Assembly (NCBI GenBank): GCA_009731375.1
Contig: BJOX01000070.1
Span: forward strand, 342,988 to 406,987
DNA from: Paulinella micropora
Taxonomy: Eukaryota > Cercozoa > Imbricatea > Euglyphida
Direction: 5' to 3'
Length of the DNA: 64,000 nt
A program made the position numbers and the translations under genes. The notes beneath the pieces are model-generated. The model did no database searches, had not been told where the DNA came from, and saw only the letters and a list, made by a program, of their open reading frames with translations. This document shows positions 21,650 to 33,837 of this stretch, in pieces. Each line of letters starts with the position of its first letter. Positions within the stretch are counted from its first letter, which is position 1.

Positions 21650-21799
21650 AAGGTAGATAGATAGATAGATAGAAAGGTAGATTGATAGATAGATAGAAAG
21701 GTAGATTGATAGATAGATAGATAGATAGATAGATAGGTAGATAGATAGGTAGATAGATAAATAGATAGATAGATAGATAGATAGATAGTAGATAGATAG

Positions 21800-21830
<31 letters not shown>

Positions 21831-21847
21831 GTAGATAGATAGGTAGG

Positions 21848-21881
<34 letters not shown>

Positions 21882-21928
21882 CCCAGTGTACAGAAGCCAG
21901 CCGTCTCAGGCAAGGCTAGGCCTAACAG

Positions 21929-21959
<31 letters not shown>

Positions 21960-21964
21960 AATAA

Positions 21965-22003
<39 letters not shown>

Positions 22004-22035
22004 CCCAGCCGTCTCAGGTAGGGCTACACCTGATA
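21512..22035. repeat. (GATA)/(GGTA) arrays with two GCCGTCTCAGG cores
   Basis: GATA repeats with GGTA and GAAA variants. A core containing CAGCCGTCTCAGG and GGCTA occurs at about 21881-21927 and 22003-22035. Confidence 0.92.
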
Positions 22036-22039
22036 TACA

Positions 22040-22458
22040 TAACATAGCATTATATACATACATACATACATACATGCATACATGCATGCATACATACATA
22101 CATACATACATACATGCATGCATACATACATTACATTACATACATTACATTACATACCATACATTACATACATTACATTACATACATACATTACATACAT
22201 TACACTACATACATACATACATACATACATACATACATACATACATGCATACATGCATACACACATTACATACATACATTAAATACATACATACATACAT
22301 TCCATACATACATACATACATGCATACATACATACATGCATACATGCATGCATACATACATATATACATACATACATATGTACATACATACATACATACA
22401 TACATACATAGATACATAGATACATAGATACATAGATACATACATACATTACATTTCG

Positions 22459-22489
<31 letters not shown>

Positions 22490-22510
22490 CATACACATAC
22501 ATACACATAC
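22040..22510. repeat. (CATA)n array with CATTA variants
   Basis: CATA/CATTACATA and GATACATA repeats, followed by a short unique CACTGGGCAACAGACGAGCG segment (22515-22545). A similar segment lies near 25855-25875. Confidence 0.93.
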
Positions 22511-22588
22511 ATACTTAGCACCACTGGGCAACAGACGAGCGTTTGCATTAATAATAATAATAATGATAATAATAAAAATAAAAATAAA

Positions 22589-22640
<52 letters not shown>

Positions 22641-22705
22641 GTGCTTCTCTGTCAATGGCTGATGCAAATCTGCACATGCGCCTCCATCGTCTCACCCGTG
22701 AGGGG
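22641..22705 (-). mobile_element. tRNA-derived SINE, 3' part (copy 1, cut by gap)
   Basis: The inverse of the SINE 3' end: AGTGCTTCTCTGTCAATGGC to CTCACCCGTGAGGGG. Its (AAT)n tail lies on the left (22550-22640), consistent with minus orientation. The rest falls in a 207-N gap (22706-22912). An (AAT)/(TTA) array follows to 23100. Confidence 0.75.
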
Positions 22706-22912
22706 NNNNNNNNNNNNNNNNNNNNNNNNNNNNNNNNNNNNNNNNNNNNNNNNNNNNNNNNNNNNNNNNNNNNNNNNNNNNNNNNNNNNNNNNNNNNNNN
22801 NNNNNNNNNNNNNNNNNNNNNNNNNNNNNNNNNNNNNNNNNNNNNNNNNNNNNNNNNNNNNNNNNNNNNNNNNNNNNNNNNNNNNNNNNNNNNNNNNNNN
22901 NNNNNNNNNNNN

Positions 22913-22945
<33 letters not shown>

Positions 22946-23022
22946 TAATAATGATAATAATGATAATAATGATAATAATATAATATTATTAATAATAATA
23001 GTAATAATAATAATAATAGTAA

Positions 23023-23091
<69 letters not shown>

Positions 23092-23103
23092 CATCATTAT
23101 TTA

Positions 23104-23336
23104 TGGACACCGTGATAGCCCAGTGGTCAAGTTCTTCCATCTGGGCCCTGTCGCCAGTTCGATTCCCGTCGGTGCCACCAGTATTTTCATTGAACATACC
23201 GGTCCGTCTGGAAGTGTTGGAACTGCCCGTGCGGGGGTGTCATTAGAGCCTATCGTCAATTCTTCGTACTCCCCTCACGGGTGAGACGATGGAGGCGCAT
23301 GTGCAGATATGCATCAGCCATTGACAGAGAAGCACT
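23104..23336 (+). mobile_element. tRNA-derived SINE (copy 2, complete)
   Basis: The 233-bp element has a tRNA-like head with an A box (TAGCCCAGTGG, 23116-23126) and a B box (GTTCGATTCC, 23157-23166), the internal promoter of RNA polymerase III. A body of about 150 bp follows and ends GACAGAGAAGCACT, running into (TTA)n. The head of the related copy at 32539 pairs perfectly as an acceptor stem (GGCACCG with CGGTGCC). Fixed ends plus a repetitive tail make it a SINE and not a tRNA gene. Confidence 0.88.
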
Positions 23337-23525
<189 letters not shown>

Positions 23526-24166
23526 NNNNNNNNNNNNNNNNNNNNNNNNNNNNNNNNNNNNNNNNNNNNNNNNNNNNNNNNNNNNNNNNNNNNNNNNNNN
23601 NNNNNNNNNNNNNNNNNNNNNNNNNNNNNNNNNNNNNNNNNNNNNNNNNNNNNNNNNNNNNNNNNNNNNNNNNNNNNNNNNNNNNNNNNNNNNNNNNNNN
23701 NNNNNNNNNNNNNNNNNNNNNNNNNNNNNNNNNNNNNNNNNNNNNNNNNNNNNNNNNNNNNNNNNNNNNNNNNNNNNNNNNNNNNNNNNNNNNNNNNNNN
23801 NNNNNNNNNNNNNNNNNNNNNNNNNNNNNNNNNNNNNNNNNNNNNNNNNNNNNNNNNNNNNNNNNNNNNNNNNNNNNNNNNNNNNNNNNNNNNNNNNNNN
23901 NNNNNNNNNNNNNNNNNNNNNNNNNNNNNNNNNNNNNNNNNNNNNNNNNNNNNNNNNNNNNNNNNNNNNNNNNNNNNNNNNNNNNNNNNNNNNNNNNNNN
24001 NNNNNNNNNNNNNNNNNNNNNNNNNNNNNNNNNNNNNNNNNNNNNNNNNNNNNNNNNNNNNNNNNNNNNNNNNNNNNNNNNNNNNNNNNNNNNNNNNNNN
24101 NNNNNNNNNNNNNNNNNNNNNNNNNNNNNNNNNNNNNNNNNNNNNNNNNNNNNNNNNNNNNNNNNN

Positions 24167-24264
24167 CTTCCTTTATTCCACCGATTGGTGTGGAGACTTT
24201 CCTTATGGAATGGAGGACTGGATGCACATGGCCTTTTGGCTCAGCAATTGGCAGGAGATACACT
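24167..24264 (+). mobile_element. Second short retroelement family, 3' part (copy 1)
   Basis: CCACCGATTGGTGTGGAGAC to GGCAGGAGATACACT, then (TTA)n. The inverse copy at 31752-31926 shows a longer version. Its 3' tail resembles that of the tRNA-SINE (GGnTGCACATG, then CAGCAATTGGCAGnnnAnnCACT), which suggests a shared 3' region. Confidence 0.65.
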
Positions 24265-24267
24265 ATT

Positions 24268-24304
<37 letters not shown>

Positions 24305-24311
24305 CTATTAC

Positions 24312-24343
<32 letters not shown>

Positions 24344-24357
24344 TATTATTATTATTA

Positions 24358-24415
<58 letters not shown>

Positions 24416-24452
24416 TATTATTATTATTATCATTATTATCATTCTTCTTCTT

Positions 24453-24483
<31 letters not shown>

Positions 24484-24577
24484 TTATTATTATTATTATT
24501 ATTATTATCATTATTACTATTATTATTATCATTATTACTATTACTATTACTATATTTACTATTATTATTATTATTAC

Positions 24578-24611
<34 letters not shown>
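24265..24611. repeat. (TTA)n with a (TTC)n block
   Basis: Trinucleotide arrays (TTA, CTA/TTA and about 13 TTC units near 24444-24482). Confidence 0.95.
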
Positions 24612-24612
<1 letters not shown>

Positions 24613-24838
24613 CTCAGATATAGTAAATCTGCCTTGGAGTATTGACTGTGACATATTTGAGGGAAATCCCGATGAAACAACCTAGTCACACTTGCTAAAC
24701 AGAGTTCCAGCCCAATGGCCTCAAGGCGTTAAACTGTGACGCCAACTCATAACCCTTTGGTGGTAGATGCTGGGGAGGAGGGTCGTTGCGCGCGTAAAAG
24801 ATCTTAAACTCCGCATATGCTGGTTGATAGCCCAGGAC
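24612..24838 (-). mobile_element. L3 retroelement unit, partial (copy 1)
   Basis: It starts with the unit end CCTCAGATATAG, passes an 85-bp spacer (AAATCTGCCTTGGAGTATTG onward) and enters a second unit at CAGCCCAATGGCCTCAAGGC before a 203-N gap. The same spacer joins the two units at 43838-44739, so the dimer form is not unique to that locus. Confidence 0.75.
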
Positions 24839-25041
24839 NNNNNNNNNNNNNNNNNNNNNNNNNNNNNNNNNNNNNNNNNNNNNNNNNNNNNNNNNNNNNN
24901 NNNNNNNNNNNNNNNNNNNNNNNNNNNNNNNNNNNNNNNNNNNNNNNNNNNNNNNNNNNNNNNNNNNNNNNNNNNNNNNNNNNNNNNNNNNNNNNNNNNN
25001 NNNNNNNNNNNNNNNNNNNNNNNNNNNNNNNNNNNNNNNNN

Positions 25042-25067
25042 TGCATCAGCCATTGACAGAGAAGCAC

Positions 25068-25112
<45 letters not shown>

Positions 25113-25147
25113 CATTATTATCATTATTATCATTATTATCATTATTA

Positions 25148-25224
<77 letters not shown>

Positions 25225-25272
25225 GATGGAGGCGCATGTGCAGATTTGCATCAGCCATTGACAGAGAAGCAC

Positions 25273-25273
<1 letters not shown>
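25042..25273 (+). mobile_element. Two SINE 3' fragments in (TTA)n
   Basis: A 27-bp fragment (25042-25068, preceded by a gap) and a 49-bp fragment (25225-25273) both end GACAGAGAAGCACT and run into (TTA)n. They are severely 5'-truncated SINEs or fragments duplicated together with their tails. Confidence 0.7.
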
Positions 25274-25850
<577 letters not shown>

Positions 25851-25950
25851 TACTACTGGGCAACAGAAGAGTGTTTGAACAAAGTCGTGTACGTTCGCCG
25901 GCAGCTGTCCGTCGGATAGAATGAGACAGCGTAGGTTACCACCTTGTGAA

Positions 25951-26032
25951 AATAGATAGGTAGATGGATGGATGGATGGATGGATGGATAGATAGATAGA
26001 TAGATAGATAGGTAGATAGGTAGCTGGCCGTC

Positions 26033-26078
<46 letters not shown>

Positions 26079-26146
26079 CGAGCGCCTGAAGATAGATAGA
26101 TAGATAGATAGATAGATGGATAGATGGATGGATGGATGGATGGATG

Positions 26147-26179
<33 letters not shown>

Positions 26180-26368
26180 GTGGATAGATAGATAGGTGGA
26201 TAGATAGAAAGGTAGATAGAAAGGAAGATAGATAGATAGATAGATAGATAGAAAGATAGATAGATAGATAGATAGAAAGATAGAAAGATAGAAAGATAGA
26301 TAGATAGATAGATAGATAGGTAGATAGATAGGTAGGTAGGTAGGTAGATAGATAGATAGATAGATAGA
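25951..26368. repeat. (GATA) with (GGAT), (GGTA) and (GAAA) variants
   Basis: A tetranucleotide array with a short GCGAGCGCCTGAA break near 26078. Confidence 0.94.
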
Positions 26369-26394
26369 CCCATGATTCGGGCTATCCGTCGGAA

Positions 26395-26870
26395 CAAGAA
26401 CCAGTCAAGAATTTCTCCAACAATCTACATAGAGACATAGATACATAGGTACATACATACATAGATATAGATACATAATCAAGAACCAGTTAAGGATTTC
26501 TCCAACAATCTAAATAGAGACATAGATACATAGGTACATAGATATATAGATACATAGATACATAGATACATAATCAAGAACCAGTTAAGGATTTCTCCAA
26601 CAATCTATATATAGACAGAGATACATAGATACATAGATACATAGATATATAGATACATAGATACATAGATACATACATAAATAGTACATGAACAAGAAGC
26701 AGTCAAGGATTTCTCCAACAACCTACATAGAGACATAGATACATAGATACATAGATACATCGACATATAGATATATAGATACAAAGATGCATACATATAT
26801 ACGTACATACATACGTGCATACATACGTACATAGATACATAGATACATACATACATACATACATACATAC
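26395..26870 (+). repeat. Four copies of a 45-bp core in (GATACATA)n
   Basis: AAGAACCAGTTAAGGATTTC with CTCCAACAATCTA recurs at 26395, 26481, 26575 and 26693. Spacers are TAGATACA repeats. Confidence 0.9.
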
Positions 26871-26872
26871 AT

Positions 26873-26949
26873 TATGAAACGCCTAGCTCGTCACACACAC
26901 ACAAATACATACATACATACATACATATATACATACATACATGCATGCA

Positions 26950-26983
<34 letters not shown>

Positions 26984-27072
26984 CATACATACATACATAC
27001 TAGGTATATTACCACACGCCTAGCTCGTCGCACACACACACACACACATACATACATACATACATACATACA

Positions 27073-27105
<33 letters not shown>

Positions 27106-27331
27106 TACCACACGCCTAGCTCGATACATACATACATACATACATACATACATACATACATACATACATACCATACATACCATACGCCTAGCTCGTCGCA
27201 CACGCATACATACATACATACATACATACATACATACATACAAAACATACATACGTAACATTACATACATAACATTACATACATACATACATGCATACAT
27301 AACATACATACGTAATATTACATACATAACA

Positions 27332-27366
<35 letters not shown>

Positions 27367-27595
27367 CATACATACATACATACATAAATTACCACACGCC
27401 TAGCTCGTCGCACACACACACACACACACACATACATACATACATACACTCGTCGCACACACACACACACACATACATACATACATACATACATACATAC
27501 ATACATACATACATACATACATACATACATACATACATACATCATTACCACACGCCTAGCTCGTCGCACACGCAGCCTGAAACGCTCCAAGCAGC
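26873..27595 (+). repeat. Seven-copy CACACGCCTAGCTCGTCGCA core in (CATA)/(CA)
   Basis: The core, often preceded by ATTAC, occurs near 26878, 27010, 27108, 27183, 27391, 27449 (partial) and 27546. Spacers are CATA and CA repeats of variable length. Confidence 0.9.
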
Positions 27596-27597
27596 CT

Positions 27598-27655
<58 letters not shown>

Positions 27656-27694
27656 AGTAGTGGTGGTGGTGGTGGTGGTGGTGGGGTAGTAGTA

Positions 27695-27740
<46 letters not shown>

Positions 27741-27785
27741 TAGTAGTAGTAGTCGTAGTAGTGGTAGTGGTAGTGGTAGTAGTAG

Positions 27786-27834
<49 letters not shown>

Positions 27835-27898
27835 AGTAGTAGTAGTAGTAGTAGTAGTAATAGTAGTAGTAGTGGTAGTAGTGGTGGTGGTGGTGGGG

Positions 27899-27938
<40 letters not shown>

Positions 27939-27946
27939 TGGTAGTG

Positions 27947-28015
<69 letters not shown>

Positions 28016-28036
28016 ATGGTAGTGGTAGTGGTAGTG

Positions 28037-28094
<58 letters not shown>

Positions 28095-28096
28095 TG

Positions 28097-28140
<44 letters not shown>

Positions 28141-28175
28141 GGTGGGTAGTAGTGGTAGTAGTAGTGGTATTAGTG

Positions 28176-28234
<59 letters not shown>

Positions 28235-28268
28235 TGTAGTAGCGGTAGTAGTAGTAGTAGTAGTTGTT

Positions 28269-28307
<39 letters not shown>

Positions 28308-28379
28308 ATAGTAGTAATAGTAGTAATAGTAGTAATAGTAGTGGTAGTAGTGGTAGTAGTGGTAGTAGTAGAAATAGTA

Positions 28380-28429
<50 letters not shown>

Positions 28430-28455
28430 ATAGTAGTAATAGTAGTAGTGGTAGC

Positions 28456-28512
<57 letters not shown>

Positions 28513-28577
28513 CGTAGTTATGGCGGTAGTAGTAGTGGTAGTGGTAGTGGTAGTGGTAGTAGTAATAGTATTAGTAT

Positions 28578-28631
<54 letters not shown>

Positions 28632-28633
28632 TG

Positions 28634-28694
<61 letters not shown>

Positions 28695-28700
28695 AAGTAG
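27598..28700. repeat. 1.1-kb (GTA)n trinucleotide array
   Basis: Almost pure GTA/AGT repeats with GGT, ATA and TTG variants, ending in a 201-N gap (28701-28901) and then a C run (28902-28919). Frames of poly-Val or poly-Ser are repeat translations. Confidence 0.96.
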
Positions 28701-28919
28701 NNNNNNNNNNNNNNNNNNNNNNNNNNNNNNNNNNNNNNNNNNNNNNNNNNNNNNNNNNNNNNNNNNNNNNNNNNNNNNNNNNNNNNNNNNNNNNNNNNNN
28801 NNNNNNNNNNNNNNNNNNNNNNNNNNNNNNNNNNNNNNNNNNNNNNNNNNNNNNNNNNNNNNNNNNNNNNNNNNNNNNNNNNNNNNNNNNNNNNNNNNNN
28901 NCCCCCCCCCCCCCCCCCC

Positions 28920-29965
28920 ATTGTCCGCACCCCTGTCCCTATAAATCATGGTTTGTGGGAACCAGGAGGAGCTGGGAGCTCATATTTGCAAGGTGGCCAG
29001 CTCCAGACTCGATCTTGATGCTGGTATAATTTTTTTCGAATTCACGCAAATACTTGCGTTAGGGGAGTGTCCTGAATGTCAAAGTTCCATGTTTTTGGCC
29101 CCATTTCTGCACCCCCTGTCGGAGTAAATCATGGTTTGTGGAAACCAGGAGGAGCTGGGAGCTCATATCGGCAGGGTGGCTAGCTCCAGACTCGATGTTG
29201 ATGCTGATATACATTTTTTGGAATCCACACAAACATTTGCGTTAGGGGAGTGTCCTGAATGCCAACGTTTCTTTTTTTTGGGGAGTACTTGCCGGTACCT
29301 CCGGCAATTGAACGTACCCTGTCGACTGTGGCGAGGGGGGTCCTCCCGGGAACACAAGCCCTGTAATTGTACGCACCCCACGCGAATTAGCAGGCACCAA
29401 AATGAATGGGTGAGAATGCTCCAAGGCTCTAAGAGTTGTGCTACAAGGGTTTATGCCGGCTCTTTCCGGCGATCGAACGTACCCTGTCGACTGGGGCCCT
29501 CCCCCCAGGAACCCAAGCCCTGTAATTATACGTACCCGAAGCGAACTAGCCGGCTGAGAATGCTTCAAGGCTCTAAAAAATGTGCCAGAAGGGTTGAGGG
29601 GCTATTTTTTTTGTTTTCACAACCTCGGGACGCGCTCGAAAAAGAGATTTACGAATATTCTGGCAAAGTAGTGCCAACATGAATGGCTGAGAATGCTCCA
29701 AGGCTCTAAGAGATGTACCATGGGGGATAAGAGGATGATTTTTGTGTTTTCGCAAGCTTGTCACGAGCTCTTTTTTTAGGGATATAGTTGAAATGATGGA
29801 ATTTGACTGTAAGACAAAGTAGTGCCAAAACGAATGGCTGAGATTGCTCCAAGGCGGTAAAAGTTGTGCATGTGAGAATGAGAGGAAAAGAGACCTTGGG
29901 AAGAGGGGGGGGGGAATGCGCCAAGCACACCGCAAGCCATCCTTTCAGGTGTTGGCGCAGCCCCT
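28920..29965 (+). repeat. Decayed tandem repeats of about 150-180 bp
   Basis: Unit type 1 (TAAATCATGGTTTGTGG to GTGTCCTGAATG) occurs at about 28942 and 29126. Unit type 2 (GAACGTACCCTGTCGACTG with CAAGCCCTGTAATT) occurs near 29309 and 29473. Unit type 3 (ATGGCTGAGAATGCTCCAAG) occurs near 29403, 29548, 29682 and 29833. Copies are diverged. This may be an old satellite or a composite repeat. The longest frames here change between copies and are not convincing genes. Confidence 0.75.
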
Positions 29966-29966
29966 A

Positions 29967-29970
<4 letters not shown>

Positions 29971-30021
<51 letters not shown>

Positions 30022-30262
30022 GTGTATGTATGTATGTATGTATGTATGCATGTGTATGTATGTATGTATGTATGTATGTATGTATTATGTATGTATGTAT
30101 GTAGTATGTATGTATGTATGTATGTATGTATGTACATGTTTGTATGTATAAATGTATGTATGTATGTATGTATGTATGTATGTATATATATGTACGTATG
30201 TATGTATGTATGCATGTATGTATGCTATGTATGTATGTATGTATGTATGTATGTATGTATAT
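29971..30262. repeat. (TTA)n then (TATG)n, cut by a gap
   Basis: TTA repeats followed by TATG repeats with a few variants, ending in a 260-N gap (30263-30522). Confidence 0.95.
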
Positions 30263-30522
30263 NNNNNNNNNNNNNNNNNNNNNNNNNNNNNNNNNNNNNN
30301 NNNNNNNNNNNNNNNNNNNNNNNNNNNNNNNNNNNNNNNNNNNNNNNNNNNNNNNNNNNNNNNNNNNNNNNNNNNNNNNNNNNNNNNNNNNNNNNNNNNN
30401 NNNNNNNNNNNNNNNNNNNNNNNNNNNNNNNNNNNNNNNNNNNNNNNNNNNNNNNNNNNNNNNNNNNNNNNNNNNNNNNNNNNNNNNNNNNNNNNNNNNN
30501 NNNNNNNNNNNNNNNNNNNNNN

Positions 30523-30779
30523 TGGGTGGGGTTTCGAGGCAGCTCTAGCAACCGCGCTTGGTGTATGCACTTGCACATTCGGTGACGTCTTGCAAGAGGT
30601 TGCTGGGACTGCGGAATAACCTCGGCTTAGTGCAGTCTTGCCCTCAGGAGCTCCATCGGTGGCCCCGATCATCAGGCGAGAGACTGACACGGGGGTATGG
30701 AGGACCTCGAACAAGGGTATTGGAGGCTTATGTCCGTTGAGGATATGCCATTAGCTGCATCAGTACGCCTCAGATATAG
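30523..30779 (-). mobile_element. L3 retroelement unit, partial (copy 2)
   Basis: It matches the right-hand 257 bp of the 409-bp unit at 33343-33751 almost base for base, differing by GGGTATGG against GGGGGTGG. Its 5' end on the minus strand (CTATATCTGAGG) abuts (AAT)n. Confidence 0.82.
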
Positions 30780-30979
30780 TATTATTATTATTATTATTAG
30801 TAGTAGTAGTAGTAGTAGAAGTAGTAGTAGTAGTAGTAGTAAGTGCTTACCCATCTTGTGAGAGGGTAAGGCGGGCCGAGCCTCCTGTTCATACATACAT
30901 ACATACATACATACATACATACATACATACATACATACATACATACATACATACATAATGATAATGATAATGATAATGA

Positions 30980-31045
<66 letters not shown>
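30780..31045. repeat. (TTA)/(GTA), (CATA) and (AAT) tracts
   Basis: Trinucleotide arrays around a 50-bp unique GTGCTTACCCATCTTGTGAG segment (30840-30890), then CATA and AAT repeats. Confidence 0.92.
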
Positions 31046-31046
<1 letters not shown>

Positions 31047-31314
31047 GTGCTTCTCTGTCAATGGCTGATGCAAATCTGCACATGCGCCTCCATCGTCTCA
31101 CCCGTGAGGGGAGTACGAAGAATTGACGATAAGCTCTAATGACACCCCCGCAAGGGCAGTTCCAACACTTCCAGACGGGCCGGTATGTTCAATGAAAATA
31201 CTGGTCCAGAAATAGACCGGTATGTTCAATGAAAATACTGGTGGCACCGACGGGAATCGAACTGGCGACAGGGCCCAGATGGTAGAACTTGACCACTGGG
31301 CTATCACGGTGTCC

Positions 31315-31315
<1 letters not shown>
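31046..31315 (-). mobile_element. tRNA-derived SINE with internal duplication (copy 4)
   Basis: An inverse full-length copy, tail (AAT)n on the left. About 37 bp longer than the others because the TATGTTCAATGAAAATACTG segment is present twice (near 31183 and 31220). A and B boxes are intact on the minus strand. Confidence 0.85.
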
Positions 31316-31384
<69 letters not shown>

Positions 31385-31387
31385 TAA

Positions 31388-31437
<50 letters not shown>

Positions 31438-31530
31438 TAATATTAATAAGAATAATAACATTAATAATAATACATGATAATAATGATAATAATAATAGTG
31501 ATAATAATAATAATAATAATAATAATAGTG

Positions 31531-31573
<43 letters not shown>

Positions 31574-31699
31574 CAACAACAACAACAACAACAACAGCAA
31601 CAACAAGAACAGCAACAACAACAACAACAACAACAACAACACCAACAACACCAACAACAACAACAACGACAACAACGACAACAACAACAACAACAACAC

Positions 31700-31751
<52 letters not shown>
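31316..31751. repeat. (AAT)n and (AAC)n arrays
   Basis: AAT/ATAATG repeats, an AAC block (31569-31696) and AAT again. The AAC tract encodes poly-Asn or poly-Thr in conceptual frames only. Confidence 0.95.
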
Positions 31752-31752
<1 letters not shown>

Positions 31753-31926
31753 GTGTATCTCCTGCCAATTGCTGAGCCAAAAGGCCATGTGCATCCAGTC
31801 CTCCATTCCATAAGGAAAGTCTCCACACCAATCGGTGGAATAAAGGAAGTGACGGCATAGAACATTACTCTAGGAGCTTTATACCAATCAGCCCATGGAA
31901 AGGACCGATGGCCTATGTACTCCCTA
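31752..31926 (-). mobile_element. Second short retroelement family (copy 2, ~175 bp)
   Basis: The inverse of 24167-24264 with about 75 bp more at its 5' side, ending at ATGGCCTATGTACTCCCTAA. No tRNA-like boxes are evident. The (AAT)n on the left is its tail. Confidence 0.65.
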
Positions 31927-32034
31927 AATAATAATAATAATAATAATGATAATAATAATAATAATAATAATAATAATAGTAAATAAGAATAATAAATAAG
32001 AATAAGAATAAGAATAAGAACACTGCTACTACTG

Positions 32035-32080
<46 letters not shown>

Positions 32081-32083
32081 GAC

Positions 32084-32143
<60 letters not shown>

Positions 32144-32353
32144 CAACACCAACAACAACAATAACAACAACAAGAACAACAACAAGAACAAACAACAACA
32201 ACAATAACAACAACAACAATGACAACAACAACAACGACAATAACAACAACAACAACAACAACAACAATAACAAACAACAAGAATAACAACAACAACAACA
32301 ACAACAACAACAATAACAATAATAACAACAACAACAACAACAACAACAACAAT

Positions 32354-32407
<54 letters not shown>

Positions 32408-32440
32408 AAGAACAACAATGACAATAACAACAACAGTTAA
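31927..32440. repeat. (AAT), (CTA) and (AAC) arrays
   Basis: AAT repeats, a CTA block (32028-32082), AAT and then 300 bp of AAC with ATAAC and AAGAAC variants. A CCTGGTGTAAGAGGGCAGTC segment follows (32449-32480) and resembles the start of the array at 33838. Confidence 0.94.
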
Positions 32441-32486
32441 GACTAACATGTATTCACAACCTGGTGTAAGAGGGCAGTCTTTATTA

Positions 32487-32537
<51 letters not shown>

Positions 32538-32538
32538 G

Positions 32539-32779
32539 TGGCACCGCGATAGCCCAGTGGTTAAGGTCTACTATCTGGGACCTGTCGCCAGTTCGATTCC
32601 CGTCGGTGCCAGTATTTTCAAAGGATATTTTCTTTGAAAGTATTGGTCTGTCTGGAAGGCTTGGAGCTGCCTTGCGGGGGTGTCAGTAGAGCCTATCGTC
32701 AAATCTTCGTACTCCCCTCGCGGGTGAGACGATGGAGGCACATGTGCAGAAATGCATTCGCCATTGACTGAGAAGCACT
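32539..32779 (+). mobile_element. tRNA-derived SINE (copy 5, best tRNA head)
   Basis: The head begins GGCACCGCGATAGCCCAGTG and ends GTTCGATTCCCGTCGGTGCC, so the first and last seven bases pair perfectly. The body is more diverged than in the other copies (for example TTTTCAAAGGATATTTTCTT). The 3' end ACTGAGAAGCACT runs into TTATCATTATT. Confidence 0.88.
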
Positions 32780-32810
32780 ATTATCATTATTATTATTATT
32801 ATTATTATTA

Positions 32811-33271
32811 TGGAGGGGTGCACAGTATGGCACCCCACGGGAAGAGGAGGTGGTTGGGCCTCTTCCCGAGGCTATGTTGTTGTGTTGTTTTATAAGACAT
32901 ACACCACGTGGGGTCAAAGGGGTATATACATTCCGAGATCTAGGGGTGGTGACGGGTTTCGAGGCGTCCCAGATACTTACCACAAAACGTCCTCATGCGC
33001 TGGCAGACCGCATGAAATGTCTGCTACCCCTCTGAGTACCTCCATGCGGGACCTACCCAGTCTCGTGGAGCTCTCATGGGGGGAAGATCAATCATTTGTA
33101 GTTGATTTCCTGCAAGGTACCCGACACTGTGCGGGTAGTAGGGACTTCCTTTTGGGGCTTTCTATGCAGGATGGCTAGAGTCACTCTTCCCTCCCCAACA
33201 TACTCACTGTAGTCCCTGTTGGGTCGAGGGATGGAGGCGCATGGCCCTCGGGCTCAGCCATGACAGATCAA
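32811..33271 (+). mobile_element. Unclassified 460-bp repeat-like element
   Basis: Single copy in this window, flanked by (TTA)n and (TA)n. Its last 40 bp (GGATGGAGGCGCATGG, GGCTCAGCCATGACAGATCA) resemble the 3' tails of both short retroelement families, so it may be the 3' end of a related element. A 122-codon frame covers 32810-33178 but has no recognisable domain. Confidence 0.5.
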
Positions 33272-33342
33272 TATATATATATATATATATTATTACTATT
33301 ATTATTATTATTATTATTATTATCATTATTATTATTATTATT

Positions 33343-33751
33343 CAGCCCAATGGCCTCAAGGCGTTAAACTGTGACGCCAACTCATAACCCTTTGGTGGTA
33401 GATGCTGGGGAGGAGGGTCGTTGCGCGCGTAAAAGATCTTAAACTCCGCATATGCTGGTTGATAGCCCAGGACCCAGCAGACACCAGATTGTTATGGGTG
33501 GGGTTTCGAGGCAGCTCTAGCAACCGCGCTTGGTGTATGCACTTGCACATTCGGTGACGTCTTGCAAGAGGTTGCTGGGACTGCGGAATAACCTCGGCTT
33601 AGTGCAGTCTTGCCCTCAGGAGCTCCATCGGTGGCCCCGATCATCAGGCGAGAGACTGACACGGGGGGGTGGAGGACCTCGAACAAGGGTATTGGAGGCT
33701 TATGTCCGTTGAGGATATGCCATTAGCTGCATCAGTACGCCTCAGATATAG
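33343..33751 (-). mobile_element. L3 retroelement unit, complete 409 bp (copy 3)
   Basis: On the minus strand it runs from CTATATCTGAGGCGTACTG to CCATTGGGCTG and then (AAT)n. Just before the tail, one frame ends LLPSIYHQRVMSWRHSLTP-stop. The diverged copy at 41039 ends LLPSIIHQMVLSWHHSLTP-stop, so this short end appears to have been protein-coding. Placement next to an (AAT)n tail fits the C-terminus of a non-LTR retrotransposon, although the clade is uncertain. Confidence 0.78.
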
Positions 33752-33756
33752 TAAAT

Positions 33757-33812
<56 letters not shown>

Positions 33813-33837
33813 TACTACTACTACTACTATGATAGAC

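Noticed and set aside
29131-29682. 183-codon frame beginning MVCGNQEELGAHIG
   Set aside because: It crosses decayed tandem repeats, and the repeat copies do not preserve the same frame or peptide.
32539-32612. A functional tRNA gene
   Set aside because: The tRNA-like head is followed in every copy by the same ~150-bp body and a (TTA)n tail, which marks a SINE. A standard anticodon arm could not be assigned confidently.
32810-33178. 122-codon frame beginning MEGCTVWHPTGRGGG
   Set aside because: It lies within a repeat-like element flanked by (TTA)n, with no domain and no second copy to test it.
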